Positions 24,439 through 36,633 of a stretch of DNA of 64,000 bases are shown here, one piece after another. The stretch's first letter is position 1. Each line of letters begins with the position of its first letter. The notes under the pieces are model-generated. The model worked only from the letters and a program-made list of their open reading frames with translations, had not been told where the DNA came from and ran no database searches. Origin of the DNA: Pyricularia pennisetigena (lineage: Eukaryota; Ascomycota; Sordariomycetes; Magnaporthales; Pyriculariaceae); NCBI RefSeq assembly GCF_004337985.1, contig NW_021940918.1:2584169-2648168 (forward strand). The letters run 5' to 3'. The position numbers and the translations under genes were made by a program.

Positions 24439-25483
24439 ATTGAGTGAATGAATGCTAAGGGCAAATTGAAGTGTTATGTGCGCCGTACCAGAAGTCGGCG
24501 TTATAGGCAAGTTGCCGCACTTGGCCAGGGAGCAAAGCCTTCGGACCTGGATTGAACTTGAACTGGGCCGCTCCAACTCAAAGGTGAGAGGGTCTGTAAC
24601 TTCATCGACTGAATCGGTTGCGAGCAGAAGATGCACTCTTCTGACATGAACGAATTCAGAAAGCCAACAGATCATGCAAGCCAAGGTAGTCGAATATGGG
24701 GAGATTAAATAGGGCACTAATAGATTTGGTTTTGTTACTGCAAGTGGATTTGGGGTCGATTCTCCTTTTCTTTTCTTTCTTCTTTCCTTGTCTCTGTTGT
24801 CCGCCCGAAAGCAAAGAGTCGAAGCAGACTGGGACTAAGTCGATTGTTATTCAACCAGTCGAACCTGCTCCAGAACAATCGGACATACCAAGAAAGACAA
24901 GGAGAAAGAAACAAGGGGAGGAAAAAGTGAGTAAACTATGTCCAGCAGACAAACCCCGCCACAACTTGGGCAATGCTCGCTCCGCGAACAATTAAATTAA
25001 GCACGGGTTCAACTTGCTGCTGGCTGGTTTGATCTCACCCCAGACAGACTCGGCCAAAGTCTAATTTTTCCCTTTCTATCCTTTTGTACTATGCTTCTCG
25101 TATAGCACTTGCATCAAACGGTGCATTGCACAAAGATAGAAAAAGAAGGAGAAAAAAAAAGAAGACGTGTTTCTAATTCTCCTATTTTTACCCCAAACCA
25201 ATTTAGTCATATGATATCAAACTGGGATACCTGAGCTAAATTGTCGCACGATCCGGGACTGCCGGTCATAAAATGGGGGAAAAAGGGAGACGTGCAAATA
25301 ATGAGATTGAGCATAATGTGAGTTGTAGCAAAAGTTTTGGGAGATGACGCGTTTTATACGATTTGACAGAGATATTAGGCAGGCTAAGGTGGTTATGTAT
25401 GTTGTGTTGTGTTACTTTGAGGGGGAAAAGAATTCATCTGGAGGGAACCACAAAGCCACACGTCTAACTTTATGTGGCTGGCT

Positions 25484-25486
<3 letters not shown>

Positions 25487-25516
<30 letters not shown>
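25487..25516. repeat. Poly-A tract (30 A)
   Basis: Uninterrupted A run in intergenic DNA. The preceding sequence is not recognisably coding, so a retroposed origin cannot be argued. Confidence 0.9.
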
Positions 25517-25518
<2 letters not shown>

Positions 25519-27672
25519 AAGTGAACAAAAACACATTGGCTTGGAGGCTGGTACAGGATGCAGAGCGCAAATTGGAGATAGGTACTGATAAGGGGAAATG
25601 TGGTAGGCGTGGTGTGGTTGGTATGGTATGTACGGTAGGTATGTGTGCATGTACGGATACTTTAGAGACTGACATCGCAAATTCGGGTAGAATAGAATAA
25701 CTGGGAAATGTAAAATAGGCAGAGGTAGGTGGTAGGTGATAGGTGGCAAAGAACATGACTCTTTGATTTCACGACCAAAACCAAAAATGAAACATGTTTG
25801 TGCACTCACTTGTCATTTTCGACCGACGGCCGGAGTGTTTCATCGGTATGGTCGTCTTCTATCGGCGCGAACTTGGCAGCTGTCGCCGACGCGGGTGAAT
25901 TTGGCGCGTTGGTGTTTATTGCCGACGCGGCAGTATCGACTTCTGCAGGCATCTCTGCTCTTGCCCTCCCCGTTTTGAAGGGCCAAACCCTTTGGACTTG
26001 TCGCGACGAAAAAGACGCCGACGCGCTCCTTGCAAAACCGCCCTGTGTGTTCAGTTGGGGGCCGTTCGCGCCGCCGATGGTGCGGCGAAAAGGTCGCGAT
26101 TAGATGAATGTCCTTCGCAGAGAGAGAAGAAGTAAATTGTAACAATAACAAGTAAAATAGAGTAAAACAAAAAATCCACAAAAAAAAAAAAATAAATAAG
26201 AGAGAGATGGCGAGGTTGCAATAAATTCACGACGATTGACCGGATATCTCCAGACTCATAAATGGTCGGATTGTGTTGAGAAGACAGACAACGGTAGGCG
26301 GACTGACGGGGGTCTGTTCTCGACTCGAACGAACCGGTTCAGAAACAGGGTAGTTGACAGGCGAGTCTTGCTGAGCAAGTAAGTTAGGATGAAGACCAAT
26401 CAATTAAATATTGGAAGAAGAATAATTGTTGTGCAGTGGGTACAGGTGTCCAAAGATAAGTGCCTAGGTGGATGAAGTAGATATGCGACTGATCAGCCGT
26501 GTCTTATTGTAAAGAAAAGGGTGGAAAGAGTAAGAGAGTGCGAGTTGGAAAGTAAAAATAGAAGAGCAAACAGGTATCCTAAGGACAGAGATGGGAGTGA
26601 GACAAGTCAAAAGAAGACGCGCTGGGCTTATGCGAGGGCTGGATTGAAATTAGTCCCTAGCAGGGACGGCTTTAAAACTCTGGTTACCTCGAGCCTGGAG
26701 CCTATTGCAAGGAGCGCCCACCGGATTGGCTGGCGAAGGTCATCGCTGGGACCACTACGTCTCTGCCCTACTTACTACCTACCCTACTCGTCTCTTGTTA
26801 TCTTTGCTTTTCTCTTCTTTTTGCTTTTTTTCTTTTCTTTTCCCTGGCTTTTTATTTTACTCTTGGTTTTTTCGACAGGTGTTTTGGCTCTCTGCTATTT
26901 TGGTTCCCCATCTTCTACCTCAATTTCACACAGAGCCTTCACAGTAGTCAATATAGTCTTTCACTGTCGGGCAAAACCTGCCTGCCTGGAATTGATCTGA
27001 GTTTTAAGATAGATAAACCAAAACCAAAAGAAATCGCCATTCTCCGGATCCAATAATAGCGTCTCCTGCTTTTAGTACCATCCATTGTAACAAGTGCAAC
27101 CATGCTGTAACACACCGACCCCGATAACCGCATATTCTCAAAGGTTTCAGAGCCAGTCAAGCCAGTGTAAATTGGCTCCTATCCCAGAGATAAGTCAGGG
27201 CACCTGCGAAAGAAGCCAGGTCTGGTGGGTGGGGTCAGTGGGGTGAAGGCTTTTCAATTAATTGACAACTGACCAGTCATAATACTAGACAGGTATACCT
27301 TTACACCTTGGTCAGCTCATCACCTTGCCGAAGTCGTGGGCTCTGAACTTAGATCCTGGTCAAAAGTTACGGGTTTTGCATCTAGAGACTTCTACTCTCG
27401 TAATTTCGAGATTGGATTGGACCGCCAAGATCATTTGCTTGGCAGTGCAGCTTCACACCCTCACAACACATGCGACGTTACAAAGCAAGGTAATCTATCA
27501 ACATCATGGTCAAACGCAGCAGTGCGTCCACATAGCCTAATGGGGTCACCAATAAAAAAAAAATAAAAAAATAAAAAGCCGAAGTGACTTTAAAAGCCGA
27601 AAGACTTGATGATCTGAACCAAGAGCTTCATTTGGGGACGGACTGCTTCTAGCTTCTGGCCTGGATGAAGCA

Positions 27673-29193
27673 TCAAGCTCGGTGTCTCCCCCTACCACGC
27701 CCTCTTCCACCGCGACCACCTCCTCTTCCCCTACCGCCTCCACCGCCTCCTCTCTTTCCACCCTTTGGCGCTGCTATATAGTCGAATCTCGATGATATCG
27801 GCTCCGACCCAAACGCTCCTTCGCCAAACCTAACGTAGTTGACAATTCCGTGGTCGACTACTGCAAGAATGACATTGCGATGTCCATGCTTCAGTCTGGG
27901 ATATAGCATTCCATGTCCCTTCCATGTCTCTCTGGGCGGGTTGGGAGGTGTGGCTTCCAGCAAAGCCGATATCTCCGACAACGACGGTACGGCCGTGGTT
28001 CGCGCATCGACAACAGAGATGTAGAAGTCAGGAGGCGGAGGCCGAGTCTTGGCAAGACCAGTTGTCGATGCTTTCCAGACGTGGTAATGGATCTTGAAAG
28101 GATTACTCTCGGCCAAACTTTCTGCTGGCTTATGTTTTTCACCAGGCCTGTGGCGATGTATGAGATGTAACTGCTTAAATATTTGTTCATATGATCGGTA
28201 GACTCCAGGTTTCACTAGCGGACCGTAGGGCGCAGGCGACAGGCGGCTAGCATGTGCGGATGGGACGAAGGAAAAGAGCCAATGAAGAAGGGAGCGCGGC
28301 GTGTCCGGGGTACACTCTGGAAAATGCTCATCCACGGCCCGAAGAACGATATACCCATGCCTTCTGAGATTGGCGTAGACCTGGAATTTTTCGAGGGTCA
28401 CCTTACCTCTTTCCCCTTCGGTGCCTATAAGTAGCGAGTAAGCCGCCTGAAGACTGAGAGGAACGCCGAGGTTATAGTCGTCATCTAGCCCTAGACCCAT
28501 GGATGGTTTCGGTGCTCTCTGGCGTGGACCGTCATCCTCCTCGCTTCCGTCGCCGACGTCCTTAGGGTTCCGAGGTAAAGGCCATATATCCGCAGCGGGA
28601 CGCGTCGGCCACCACAAATCCAAAGAGCCGCGCTCAACCAGAAAGAGAGCCTCCTCCGGCAGTAGCCAGAGCCGATCCCATCCTGGTTGCGACCTATCCG
28701 GGTTAGGGATGTTGCTGCCCATGGAGCTGTACCACTTGCCGTTGGGCGAGTCCACTCCCACAACCCTCTCCCTGGCATAGATCTCGCGCTTTCGCAACTC
28801 CGGACTAACCTCCCTGTCTTTTGTGGAAGTCTCATAATTCTCCCATATGTCAGGCATGTACCAGCCGCGACACCAGTTCTTTGCACCGTGCACTCTTGTA
28901 TAGCTGAGAACATCTTCCATAGCCCGTCTGCTCTGCTCCAATAGGCCTTCTTGAGCGCGCGTACCGTGTGTCTCAAAGTCCTTCTCGCCACGGCGTAGCG
29001 TTTGACTGGACACCCCTTTTTTCTTGCTAAAGAGGGAAGAAAAGTGTCGGAAGTCTTGCGGCGCGCCCTCTTCGTCCTCTTCTTCGTCAATGGCATCCTC
29101 TGCTCTCGCGACATTGTTGGGAGTAGCACGTTGCTGTGCGTCGCCCGTCGGCGCAGCAACGACAGTATTGCTATCGTCGTCGTCGAATGCCAT
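27673..29193 (-). CDS. SEN54: tRNA-splicing endonuclease subunit Sen54
   Basis: Structural subunit of the heterotetrameric endonuclease that removes introns from precursor tRNAs. The single frame from MAFDDDDSN at 29193 gives 506 residues. It stays open upstream, but the extra 31 residues are not leader-like and this Met is preceded by a short leader. The N-terminal Sen54 domain is visible: FSKKKG, THGTR, ERVVGVDSPNGKWYSSMG, and the hallmark LWLLPEEALFLVERGSLDLWW region with the following LSLQAAYSLLIG. The C-terminal half carries the VYANLRRHGYIVLRA and FKIHYHVWKAS segments typical of the endonuclease fold. The protein ends in an RGG-rich basic tail of about 28 residues that could bind RNA. 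A telomere-like word AACCCTAACC sits about 175 bases upstream (29368-29377). Confidence 0.93.
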   Translation of the reverse strand: MAFDDDDSNTVVAAPTGDAQQRATPNNVARAEDAIDEEEDEEGAPQDFRHFSSLFSKKKGVSSQTLRRGEKDFETHGTRAQEGLLEQSRRAMEDVLSYTRVHGAKNWCRGWYMPDIWENYETSTKDREVSPELRKREIYARERVVGVDSPNGKWYSSMGSNIPNPDRSQPGWDRLWLLPEEALFLVERGSLDLWWPTRPAADIWPLPRNPKDVGDGSEEDDGPRQRAPKPSMGLGLDDDYNLGVPLSLQAAYSLLIGTEGERGKVTLEKFQVYANLRRHGYIVLRAVDEHFPECTPDTPRSLLHWLFSFVPSAHASRLSPAPYGPLVKPGVYRSYEQIFKQLHLIHRHRPGEKHKPAESLAESNPFKIHYHVWKASTTGLAKTRPPPPDFYISVVDARTTAVPSLSEISALLEATPPNPPRETWKGHGMLYPRLKHGHRNVILAVVDHGIVNYVRFGEGAFGSEPISSRFDYIAAPKGGKRGGGGGGRGRGGGRGGRGRGRGRHRA

Positions 29194-29960
29194 TGTTGTC
29201 TGTCTGAGTGCGTTCGCCTGTAATCGGAGCCGTATGACAGAATGGCACTTGGATATCAGCGTCTGATGGTGGAAGTGGAGAAGCAAGCTGAATGCGTAGG
29301 GAGGGCGCCTTGGGTACGTCGCGAAAATCCAAAAGCTGGTTCAGTTCCCCACCCAAAAACCTCAGCCAACCCTAACCCCCAATGTCATTATTGTTCAAGA
29401 GACTATGGTCCGCCCTAGAGGCCCCGACCTCAAGAGTATTGAAAGAGTTGGTGATTACTTGAGAAGATCACCACTAATCTATTGAATGTCTATATTTAGT
29501 GACTCATATCTCATCGCATCCATTCGAGGTTGTGAGGCTTTTAGGATGCATACAGTATGCCCCGGGCCACCTCCACGACCCTTCGGGCCATCCATCTTGC
29601 TGTCTTTAATACAACACATCCGCCTGTATCGAGATCTCAAAAAGCTCACCAGCCCGAGTATGTGGGAGACAACCCATTCCTTATGGCACAGAATTTCAGG
29701 AACTAATGCAATAACGCATAGACACATGCCTATGCAGCGATTTAAAACCTGCCAAGGCTCATGGCCGATTAACATTCTCTGCTGTCTTGTGTGAGTCTTT
29801 TTCGTTGCCGCATTTTGATGCTCTCTAGGGCTATGCCTGGCTGTTGTAAAAGGTAGCGAGACGGGTAGCCGTGACCAGTTGCTCCTGGCCTCCTACAACT
29901 GGTGCTGGTGTTCCTTTGCAACGTCGGCGCCGTAGCAGTGTCGGCAGAGATGTGCTTCCT
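29194..29960. other. Spacer between ppil3 and sen54
   Basis: About 770 bases between two minus-strand genes, containing the sen54 promoter and the 3' flank of the cyclophilin gene. It holds one AACCCTAACC word at 29368-29377. The frames at about 29480-29790 are open on both strands and unrecognised. Confidence 0.45.
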
Positions 29961-30544
29961 TCATTCAGCAAGTGGGTTGGCGTGAATGGTGACACGTTCA
30001 ATGACCACTTTCTCCTTTGGTCGGTTTTTCTTATCAACCTCGACGGCCTCCAATTTTGCCAGGGTCCGTAGGCTTTCGTCACCGATCGTCTTGCCAAAGA
30101 CGGTGTTGAGCCCATCGAGATGTGGCGCCTTGTCGAATACGAGAAAAAATTGGCTTCCGTTTGTCCCAGGCCCTTTGTTCGCCATTGAAACGACACCGCG
30201 CTCGTTGTGACGCAAGGCCGGACGGATCTCGTCTTCAAAGTTGCCGCCCCAAATCGAACGACCGCCTTTAGGGTTCTCGGGTGGGGATGGGTTTGCAGGC
30301 TGGCCTGTTTGGACCATGAATCCCGGGATTAGTCGGTGGAAAGGCGATCCATCGTAGTAGTTCGAGGCACACAGGGCAAGAAAGTTCTGTGTCACGGGTC
30401 GTATGTAGTTAGCGTATGGGTACTAGATGCTTAGGAGAAATGCGGCAGCTGGGGTTTTAAACCGACCTCTGCCGTTTTGGGAACACTTTCACAAAAGACC
30501 TCGATCTTCAGATCACCTAGGTTGGTGTGCAGCGTCACGGACAT
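29961..30544 (-). CDS. Peptidyl-prolyl cis-trans isomerase, PPIL3/Cyp10 type
   Basis: Small spliceosome-associated cyclophilin. Exons on the minus strand are 30544..30467 and 30386..29961, joining in phase to 167 residues, the normal length for this group. The protein begins MSVTLHTNLGDLKIEVF and contains NFLALCASNYYDGSPFHR with the catalytic arginine, PGFMVQTGQP, and NGSQFFLVF. At the position of the cyclosporin-contacting tryptophan of cyclophilin A it has histidine (APHLDG), as in known PPIL3 proteins, so weak cyclosporin binding is expected. There is no signal peptide or extra domain. The donor is the unusual GTCGGT; the acceptor CACAG is good. Cwc27, another spliceosomal cyclophilin, is encoded 13 kb away. 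Confidence 0.93.
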
Positions 30545-32700
30545 GGCTGCAGTCGATTATGGGGTGCGCATCGACAGACGTATAAGCTCTGTTTAGTTCG
30601 ATTACCTCAAAACAGATGCGTGCTGTGATTTGGAATCAGGAATTCAGATGACCGACATAAGTATCCGCGCCAGCTGCCAAGGTCAGATCAGGTTGGTGAA
30701 GTTGTCGTGGCGCGCGCTTCAGTCGATTGATTGATCGCGCATCGCGGGGGTTTCCGGTAGAATGGGTCCGATTCTGCGGGGACCATTGGCAGTGTAGCAA
30801 AACCCGGAGTCTTTTCAAGGGAAGGTACTTTGGTTCCGTCAAGCTTCAAGATTTGCGTGGGCGATGTGGTTTTCAAGATCCGACCGGACCTTTCCCCCTT
30901 TTTGCCTCAAAGCGGCATTGCAACAATCAGACAGCGGTATCCGGATGTTTGAGCTACGCTCGAAACGCAGGTGGGTAAGGTAGCTTCGGTCGTTTCCTGC
31001 CTGGTGTATTTTGGTCCGAATAGTGTCCCTGACGAAAAGTGGAGGCATGCAGCCCTGTTCCCCGCGGGCGGAGGCTTGGACGATGCTGATCTGACTGGGT
31101 GCTACACTGTATTGGACGCGGTCCAAAGACAGAGAAAATGATGCACTGTACATAACGCGTTTGCTTTCCTAAAGGGGTGGATCGAGTGACCGTGACTTCT
31201 ACGAATACTACCGTTAGGGAAATTGTGCATATCGTCAATGCAAGTTAGAACAAAGACGCCGAAAGACTGCTCGAAAGAGAGGAGAAAGGAACTAAGAAGC
31301 TGAAGGCAAGGTCCCAGACTAAACTGGACTAGACCGGACCAGACTTAGTGCTTGATGTACCTACCATAACTATGTTCCCTGGATGAGGGAGGGAGCTTAG
31401 CTAACAAGGGGTATAATTAGACTAGGACTTTGGTCCGCCTTGCCTTGAGTCCTATGCTCCGTGCAACATGATGATGATTCACGTCACTAAAACTCAGATC
31501 AGTAAGTAACAACCTCACTAACAAATATTCGATCAACAAAAACACCGACTGAAACTGCTCAGTTGACACTGTGTTTGTATTCGGGATCGAGACAAGATTG
31601 TGCGTCTGGGTTCTGGGACAGCTTTGATCGGATTGTTTTGGATTGTTGTTTGGTTGAATGTTTCCACGAGATAAATATGGGTAAGCGACACCAAGTCTCA
31701 CCAAAGAGAGGCAAAAATGGGTTTCCTGGCAACCCTAATTGTAATCCATATCATTATTCGAGATGACGTACCCAAGCTAGCGACTATCCGAGACTTCTTT
31801 TAGCCCTAGCTGCATGCGATAGGGAGCTTGGGTAGGTAAGGTAGTAGTCTATACTGAATTTGCAGGTAATTAATCATGTTTTTATCTCCTGCTGAGGGAG
31901 TCGAAATCTGCATTCAGTCTTAGCAAAACATAAATCCCGGTTCGATTGTTTGTTTGGTGTACTATGTACCGCAAGCAACACACCGACCGAGCGGGCCGCT
32001 AGTCTATCTAGTGTCATCTGCTCCAAGGCGGGCGGCTGTAGCCTAGTTCTCCACCTTGGTTCGAATACTAACTACTAGGTGGCATTGTTGCATTTTTGGG
32101 TTACCTACGTGCGAAAGCCGTTTCCATCAAATTCGGATGCTTTCCTTTGTCGTTGGGCTGTTTGTTCGTTTTATTCCGGCACCCATGTAGCTTATCGAAC
32201 TAAGGCAATTAGACACCCAAACAAACAGTTTATAGTACTTGCGCCGTGTACATGGTCCTCGAACCCGGCAAATCTGCCATAAACAGCCTCGCCTACCCAG
32301 AAGCTGGTGGCTGTCCGCCCCACATTGAGAGGGGACGGATACGCACTTGATTACTCCGTACAGACTTGGTTGCGCACCGCACCTGCCTCCACTCCACCGA
32401 CGGACGCCTTGTGGTTAGCACTTCATTAAGCTCCCTGTTGCTAGGCACAGCAAACAACCAACCGCCGCCGCCGTCGCTCCTAATTGCCCTCTTCCTTTGC
32501 CTCATCTCACTACACGACAGCCATCAATACTCTCGACGACCTCACCTCGACAATTTTCCTCACCAGGTTGGTTTTCACACGTCGGTCGCTCCTCAGGCGT
32601 CTAGCAATTTTGGGTCCAGCTGCAGCCCCCCCTTCACCGTCGATCTTTTTCCTTTTGGTCAAGCACTACATTTAGTCTTACGGAGACGATTCTCGAAGAC
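30545..32700. other. Intergenic region between ppil3 and the arrestin-like gene
   Basis: About 2.1 kb that should contain divergent promoters for ppil3 (-) and the arrestin-like gene (+). It includes GGTAGGTAAGGTAG at about 31831-31844 and AACCCTAA at 31731-31738. The tRNA B-box-like word GGTTCGAATAC near 32058 has no matching cloverleaf. The 5' exons of the arrestin gene may lie in the pyrimidine-rich last 400 bases but I could not define them. Confidence 0.45.
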
Positions 32701-34410
32701 GTCCACGACCACGACCACGACCACGATCACGATCACGATTATAGCGACGAGGACCACGACGCCAACGACGCCGACGTGGGCGTGTTGGCCCCTCGGGTGC
32801 TGCTTTCAATGAGGCCTTGGCCGCCGATGACGATATTTCCGCCGCCGAGTCCCAACCCCTACCGTACCCGTCGTCCCCGCCTGGGTGTATCGGAGCGGAA
32901 TGGCTGCCTCAGTGAGGGTGTCAGGCCCGCCAAACAGTAGTTTCTTAATAGGCTATCCAGGAATTTCGGCAACACTGGTGAGTGTGACTCCGGTTATGGA
33001 TAGTTCAGCGTGGCGCAAACTGTCGCGCAGTTATGCGATTGATGGTGGGGCCAGGCATCGCAGGAGAAATGTATCGGTGGTGAAGGTCCGACGCTGTTGA
33101 CAAAACGCTTTCCTCATGTGGGCGCTCTCTGCCCTGCCTCTTGGATCCTTGCCAGTCCATTCCCGTATCGCGCACACTCCGCTAACCGCATGTGTCATGG
33201 TCGTCGCTTCAATAGCCGCGCATAGAAGGAACCGTTGAAATTAGGCCCTCACAGGGCTATTCAATGCCCGTCGCCATATCGCTGGTTAGGATATGTCTTC
33301 AAAGACGAGAGTCGATACACCCGGCTGCCGACAACATGGCCAAGAAGCACTTGGGAACACCCCGCCGTGAAACGACCGATATTGTTGGCAAGGAACATCT
33401 CCTTTTCCGGTGTCCTGACGGCAAGGAATCTGAAAATGTTATCGCCATGGACCTTCCTTTCGTCCTCTTTATCCCTTTTGGTCGCGGTGGCGAGGAGACC
33501 AACAGGAGGATTCCTCCAGCATCCCTACAGTTGCCTAGTCGAACTGCCGAGACATATTACGAGCTCATAGTTACCGTCCAGCAAGGTGCCAGCCATCAGA
33601 ACAAGTACCATTTCCCCCTGCCGCTCCAGAGGTACGATACACTCTCGACGTTCGGCATGTACAATCGCCCCGAATCCAAAGTTGCGACGGCGGATAACAT
33701 TGTGACGTTGGGAATCTCATTGCCGCGCTGGAGCTACGGACCACTGGACCCGATCACCGTCTACATAAAACTTGCCCCAAATCCAGACTGGCTGAACAAG
33801 GCCAAGCGGGTCACAATCAACAAGATCACTCTAAGCATAGAGGAAGAAATTACATACAACCCAGAGGGTGATGAGCCGCAGAAAAAGGTCAATAGGATTT
33901 CCAAGCACACGCAACCGGTCGGGACTAGGCTTCCCGAGGCAGGTTACACTACGAATCTTGGACTCGTGTTTCCGTCGCGAGATCTCAGAGACGCTGAAGG
34001 GGTTATGCGCCGAGGAGAGCCATCCAAGTTTCCAAATCACGAGGTGACGTCGTTCACCACGACCTCGACTCTGTACAAGGTGGAGTTCTTTCTCACAATC
34101 AAGGTTCGTTGCCACGACCCCATCATATCAGTAAACTTGGAGCAACCACGCTGACATAAATGCGAAGGCATCAATGAGCTCCGCACGTGATATTACTCTC
34201 AGACAGCCTATTGTTATCTGCCCAATGGACCAGCAAGCCTGTAAGGAGGAAATCGAGGCCATTGAGCAAGCAGCGAGGGATGCTTCACTTGTGGATCCAA
34301 ATCACCCATATACGCCAGCAAAGACTATTGTGCTGGCTAGCCATGAGAACTCCCTTCGGCACCTGGGTCTTTGTATTGTGGGCGGGCAGAAGAAGCCTTT
34401 GATCGAATGA
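32701..34410 (+). CDS. Arrestin-fold protein (alpha-arrestin-like), N-terminal part disrupted or unresolved
   Basis: Probable adaptor of the arrestin superfamily, which in fungi links membrane transporters or receptors to ubiquitin ligases. Secure exons: the end of one exon to 32977 (PPNSSFLIGYPGISATL), then 33216..34103 and 34168..34410. The introns are 238 bp and 64 bp and all junctions are in phase zero. The middle exon holds the arrestin core (PRIEGTVEIRP, VAISLVRICLQRRESIHP, DLPFVLFIPFG, YYELIVTVQQG, YGPLDPITVYIKLAP). The last exon ends the beta sandwich (SARDITLRQPIVICP). Upstream, an acidic His-Asp repeat stretch and a SQPLPYPSSPPGCIGAEWLP segment look coding but lie in two other frames. 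One extra base near 32791 and another near 32910 would join all three. No start codon is assigned. This could be a sequencing error in runs, or a real lesion. Confidence 0.72.
32703..32739. repeat. Hexamer repeat (CCACGA/TCACGA)n
   Basis: About six imperfect hexamers. In one frame they encode alternating His-Asp, followed by further acidic residues. The repeat lies at the presumed N-terminal region of the arrestin-like protein. Confidence 0.8.
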
Positions 34411-35197
34411 ACAGACCGGGCAGAGCTCGAAGCTGCTTTGACTCGCTTAGGGAGTTGAGGAAACATTCGGCTGGCGTTCCAAAGTCAAAAGTCGAACGTC
34501 TGATTTCCACAGGGCACGCCTGCTGCCTTAAGAAGGGCCGCGCCGCGCGCTTCGACACACAAAGTTATGGCGTGCTTATGCCCAAACTGTAGCTGACATA
34601 CGGTTGCCTCGGCTTCAAGGTAAACAAATAACCTTGAAGCAGCTTAGCTTGGGCTGCAGTGAAATAAAAGACGACACGAAAGTCCGGGGCAGAAGCGAAA
34701 GTTCTGGCGACGTTTCAAACTGCTCGTGAACCAAGCTGTCATCCATCGTCACCGTTGCTGCTTGGTGGCTTCACAAGGGTCCAAGGCAGGCTATGCTTCG
34801 GGTTGCAGATACGGTCAGATATAGACGGTGGCGCTGGCTCTTGTTGGTCTCGCAGTTGCCCTAGGCAGCACATTGGTGGTCCGATGTCACTCGGCTACCA
34901 CTGCTGGCGTCGCACGAATAGTTATATCATCTCATGAAGCAAGGCCGGGTTGCTATGGAAAGCATCCGACACACCTATCCAGTATAGACTTTATGATCCC
35001 GCAATAATGGAGCAGGATGTTTCATCCTCCATTGTTCTAATTGGGCAACCCATGTGGTGGACCCGCTGGTTATATACTCAGACGGTTCGCGTTTTAAACA
35101 CCAGAGACTTTTATTTGATACTACAGTACTTTTTTTTTCTTTCAGTGACAGATGGACTGGCACCGGTGTTCACATATCTTACTTTTTACTGTTTTTT

Positions 35198-35618
35198 NNN
35201 NNNNNNNNNNNNNNNNNNNNNNNNNNNNNNNNNNNNNNNNNNNNNNNNNNNNNNNNNNNNNNNNNNNNNNNNNNNNNNNNNNNNNNNNNNNNNNNNNNNN
35301 NNNNNNNNNNNNNNNNNNNNNNNNNNNNNNNNNNNNNNNNNNNNNNNNNNNNNNNNNNNNNNNNNNNNNNNNNNNNNNNNNNNNNNNNNNNNNNNNNNNN
35401 NNNNNNNNNNNNNNNNNNNNNNNNNNNNNNNNNNNNNNNNNNNNNNNNNNNNNNNNNNNNNNNNNNNNNNNNNNNNNNNNNNNNNNNNNNNNNNNNNNNN
35501 NNNNNNNNNNNNNNNNNNNNNNNNNNNNNNNNNNNNNNNNNNNNNNNNNNNNNNNNNNNNNNNNNNNNNNNNNNNNNNNNNNNNNNNNNNNNNNNNNNNN
35601 NNNNNNNNNNNNNNNNNN
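35198..35618. other. Assembly gap (N run) bounded by T tracts
   Basis: Undetermined bases follow T6 and precede a T19 run (35619-35637). The flanks suggest that assembly broke in a poly-T region. Confidence 0.98.
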
Positions 35619-36595
35619 TTTTTTTTTTTTTTTTTTTGGCTTGCCCTTGGAGTGTGCCATGGTCAAAGTAGCGTTTGAACAGAGCGTATGCAACCTGCAA
35701 AATTTCTAGCGATGGTAACAAGACTGACTGAGTAATGGCCATCATACATAAGAGCGGTATACATGCTAGTCTGGTCCTGATTAATCGTAGAATTAGAAAA
35801 TAAATAAAAAATCGACAAAAGAATTGATCATTAGAGTTGAGGCACACGTCAAAGTATGATATACGCACGGTCCAGCCGGGGTTGACTCGCAATCAAGCTC
35901 TCATTATCAGGAGAGTATGACTTCATGGCCATGTTTTCAATGTTACCATATATACCCTATACGAGAAGCCGGAATTGACCATATACCCCTTCAGTTGCCT
36001 TCATACATCACACGATGTAGTTTTTGAGAAGCCATCAATACCGGTTTACCCATCACTCCACGGCATCAAATTGATTACTTGGGTAGTATGAGCTGCTTAC
36101 ATGGAACACATGTTACTTGTATTTCTGAAGTCAGAAGGTCCGTTCGCTATCATCAACTTCCCAGTACTGGCTTGGCATCAATAGCCTACCTAGTTGCTAG
36201 TTATTACTGGACGACATCTGACGTTCACCTTGCATGGACGAAACCCAGTTCAGACACAGACCCCAAACAGTGTGCGCGACGTGGCATCGTCACCAGCACG
36301 GATCCGCCGGAATGCTGTGCAAATTGAGAGATCCTGAATGGGCTGACGGAAGGTTATGTCATCTTCATCGTGATCTTATGGCCCCGAGAATAGAGTTCTA
36401 ATCGACATCACAGAAAAAAGTGCCTTCTTCGTGCTAGTTTGTGTGTACCGTCTAGAGTAAATCCACGATGGTTGTCACCCGGTATCTTTAACCCAGATCC
36501 CATCAGTTTTTGACAAAAGCTGCCGCCGCCCAAACGAAGGTATTGTAAAACCCGATATATCCGTACCATCAACGCCGAGTGTGATGTAAAAAGAG

Positions 36596-36630
<35 letters not shown>
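36596..36630. repeat. Poly-A tract (35 A)
   Basis: Uninterrupted A run about 150 bases beyond the hsf1 stop codon. On the hsf1 strand it is poly-T, so it is not a polyadenylation-like tail of that gene. Confidence 0.9.

Positions 36631-36633
<3 letters not shown>

Larger units (their letters stand above)
24086..27672. other. Large 3.6-kb intergenic region
   Basis: The longest gene-free stretch of the window lies upstream of the duplicated-module gene (-) and downstream of sen54 (-). It is mostly low-complexity. Contents include a GA tract at 24401-24438, an A30 run at 25487-25516, TACC/GGTAGG words at about 25600-25745 and 26770-26785, and a pyrimidine-rich stretch at 26800-26880. A GC-richer block at about 25820-26100 is open on both strands without resembling any protein. 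It is probably a long leader and regulatory region. No RNA gene was recognised. Confidence 0.5.

Noticed and set aside
29368..29377. Telomere-like word AACCCTAACC, and AACCCTAA at 31731
   Set aside because: Only one to one and a half TTAGGG units; not an interstitial telomere or evidence of a subtelomere. At most a promoter word of the telobox type.
32045..32080. tRNA-like B box (GGTTCGAATAC)
   Set aside because: No acceptor stem, D arm or anticodon stem could be paired upstream, and the T-stem does not close.
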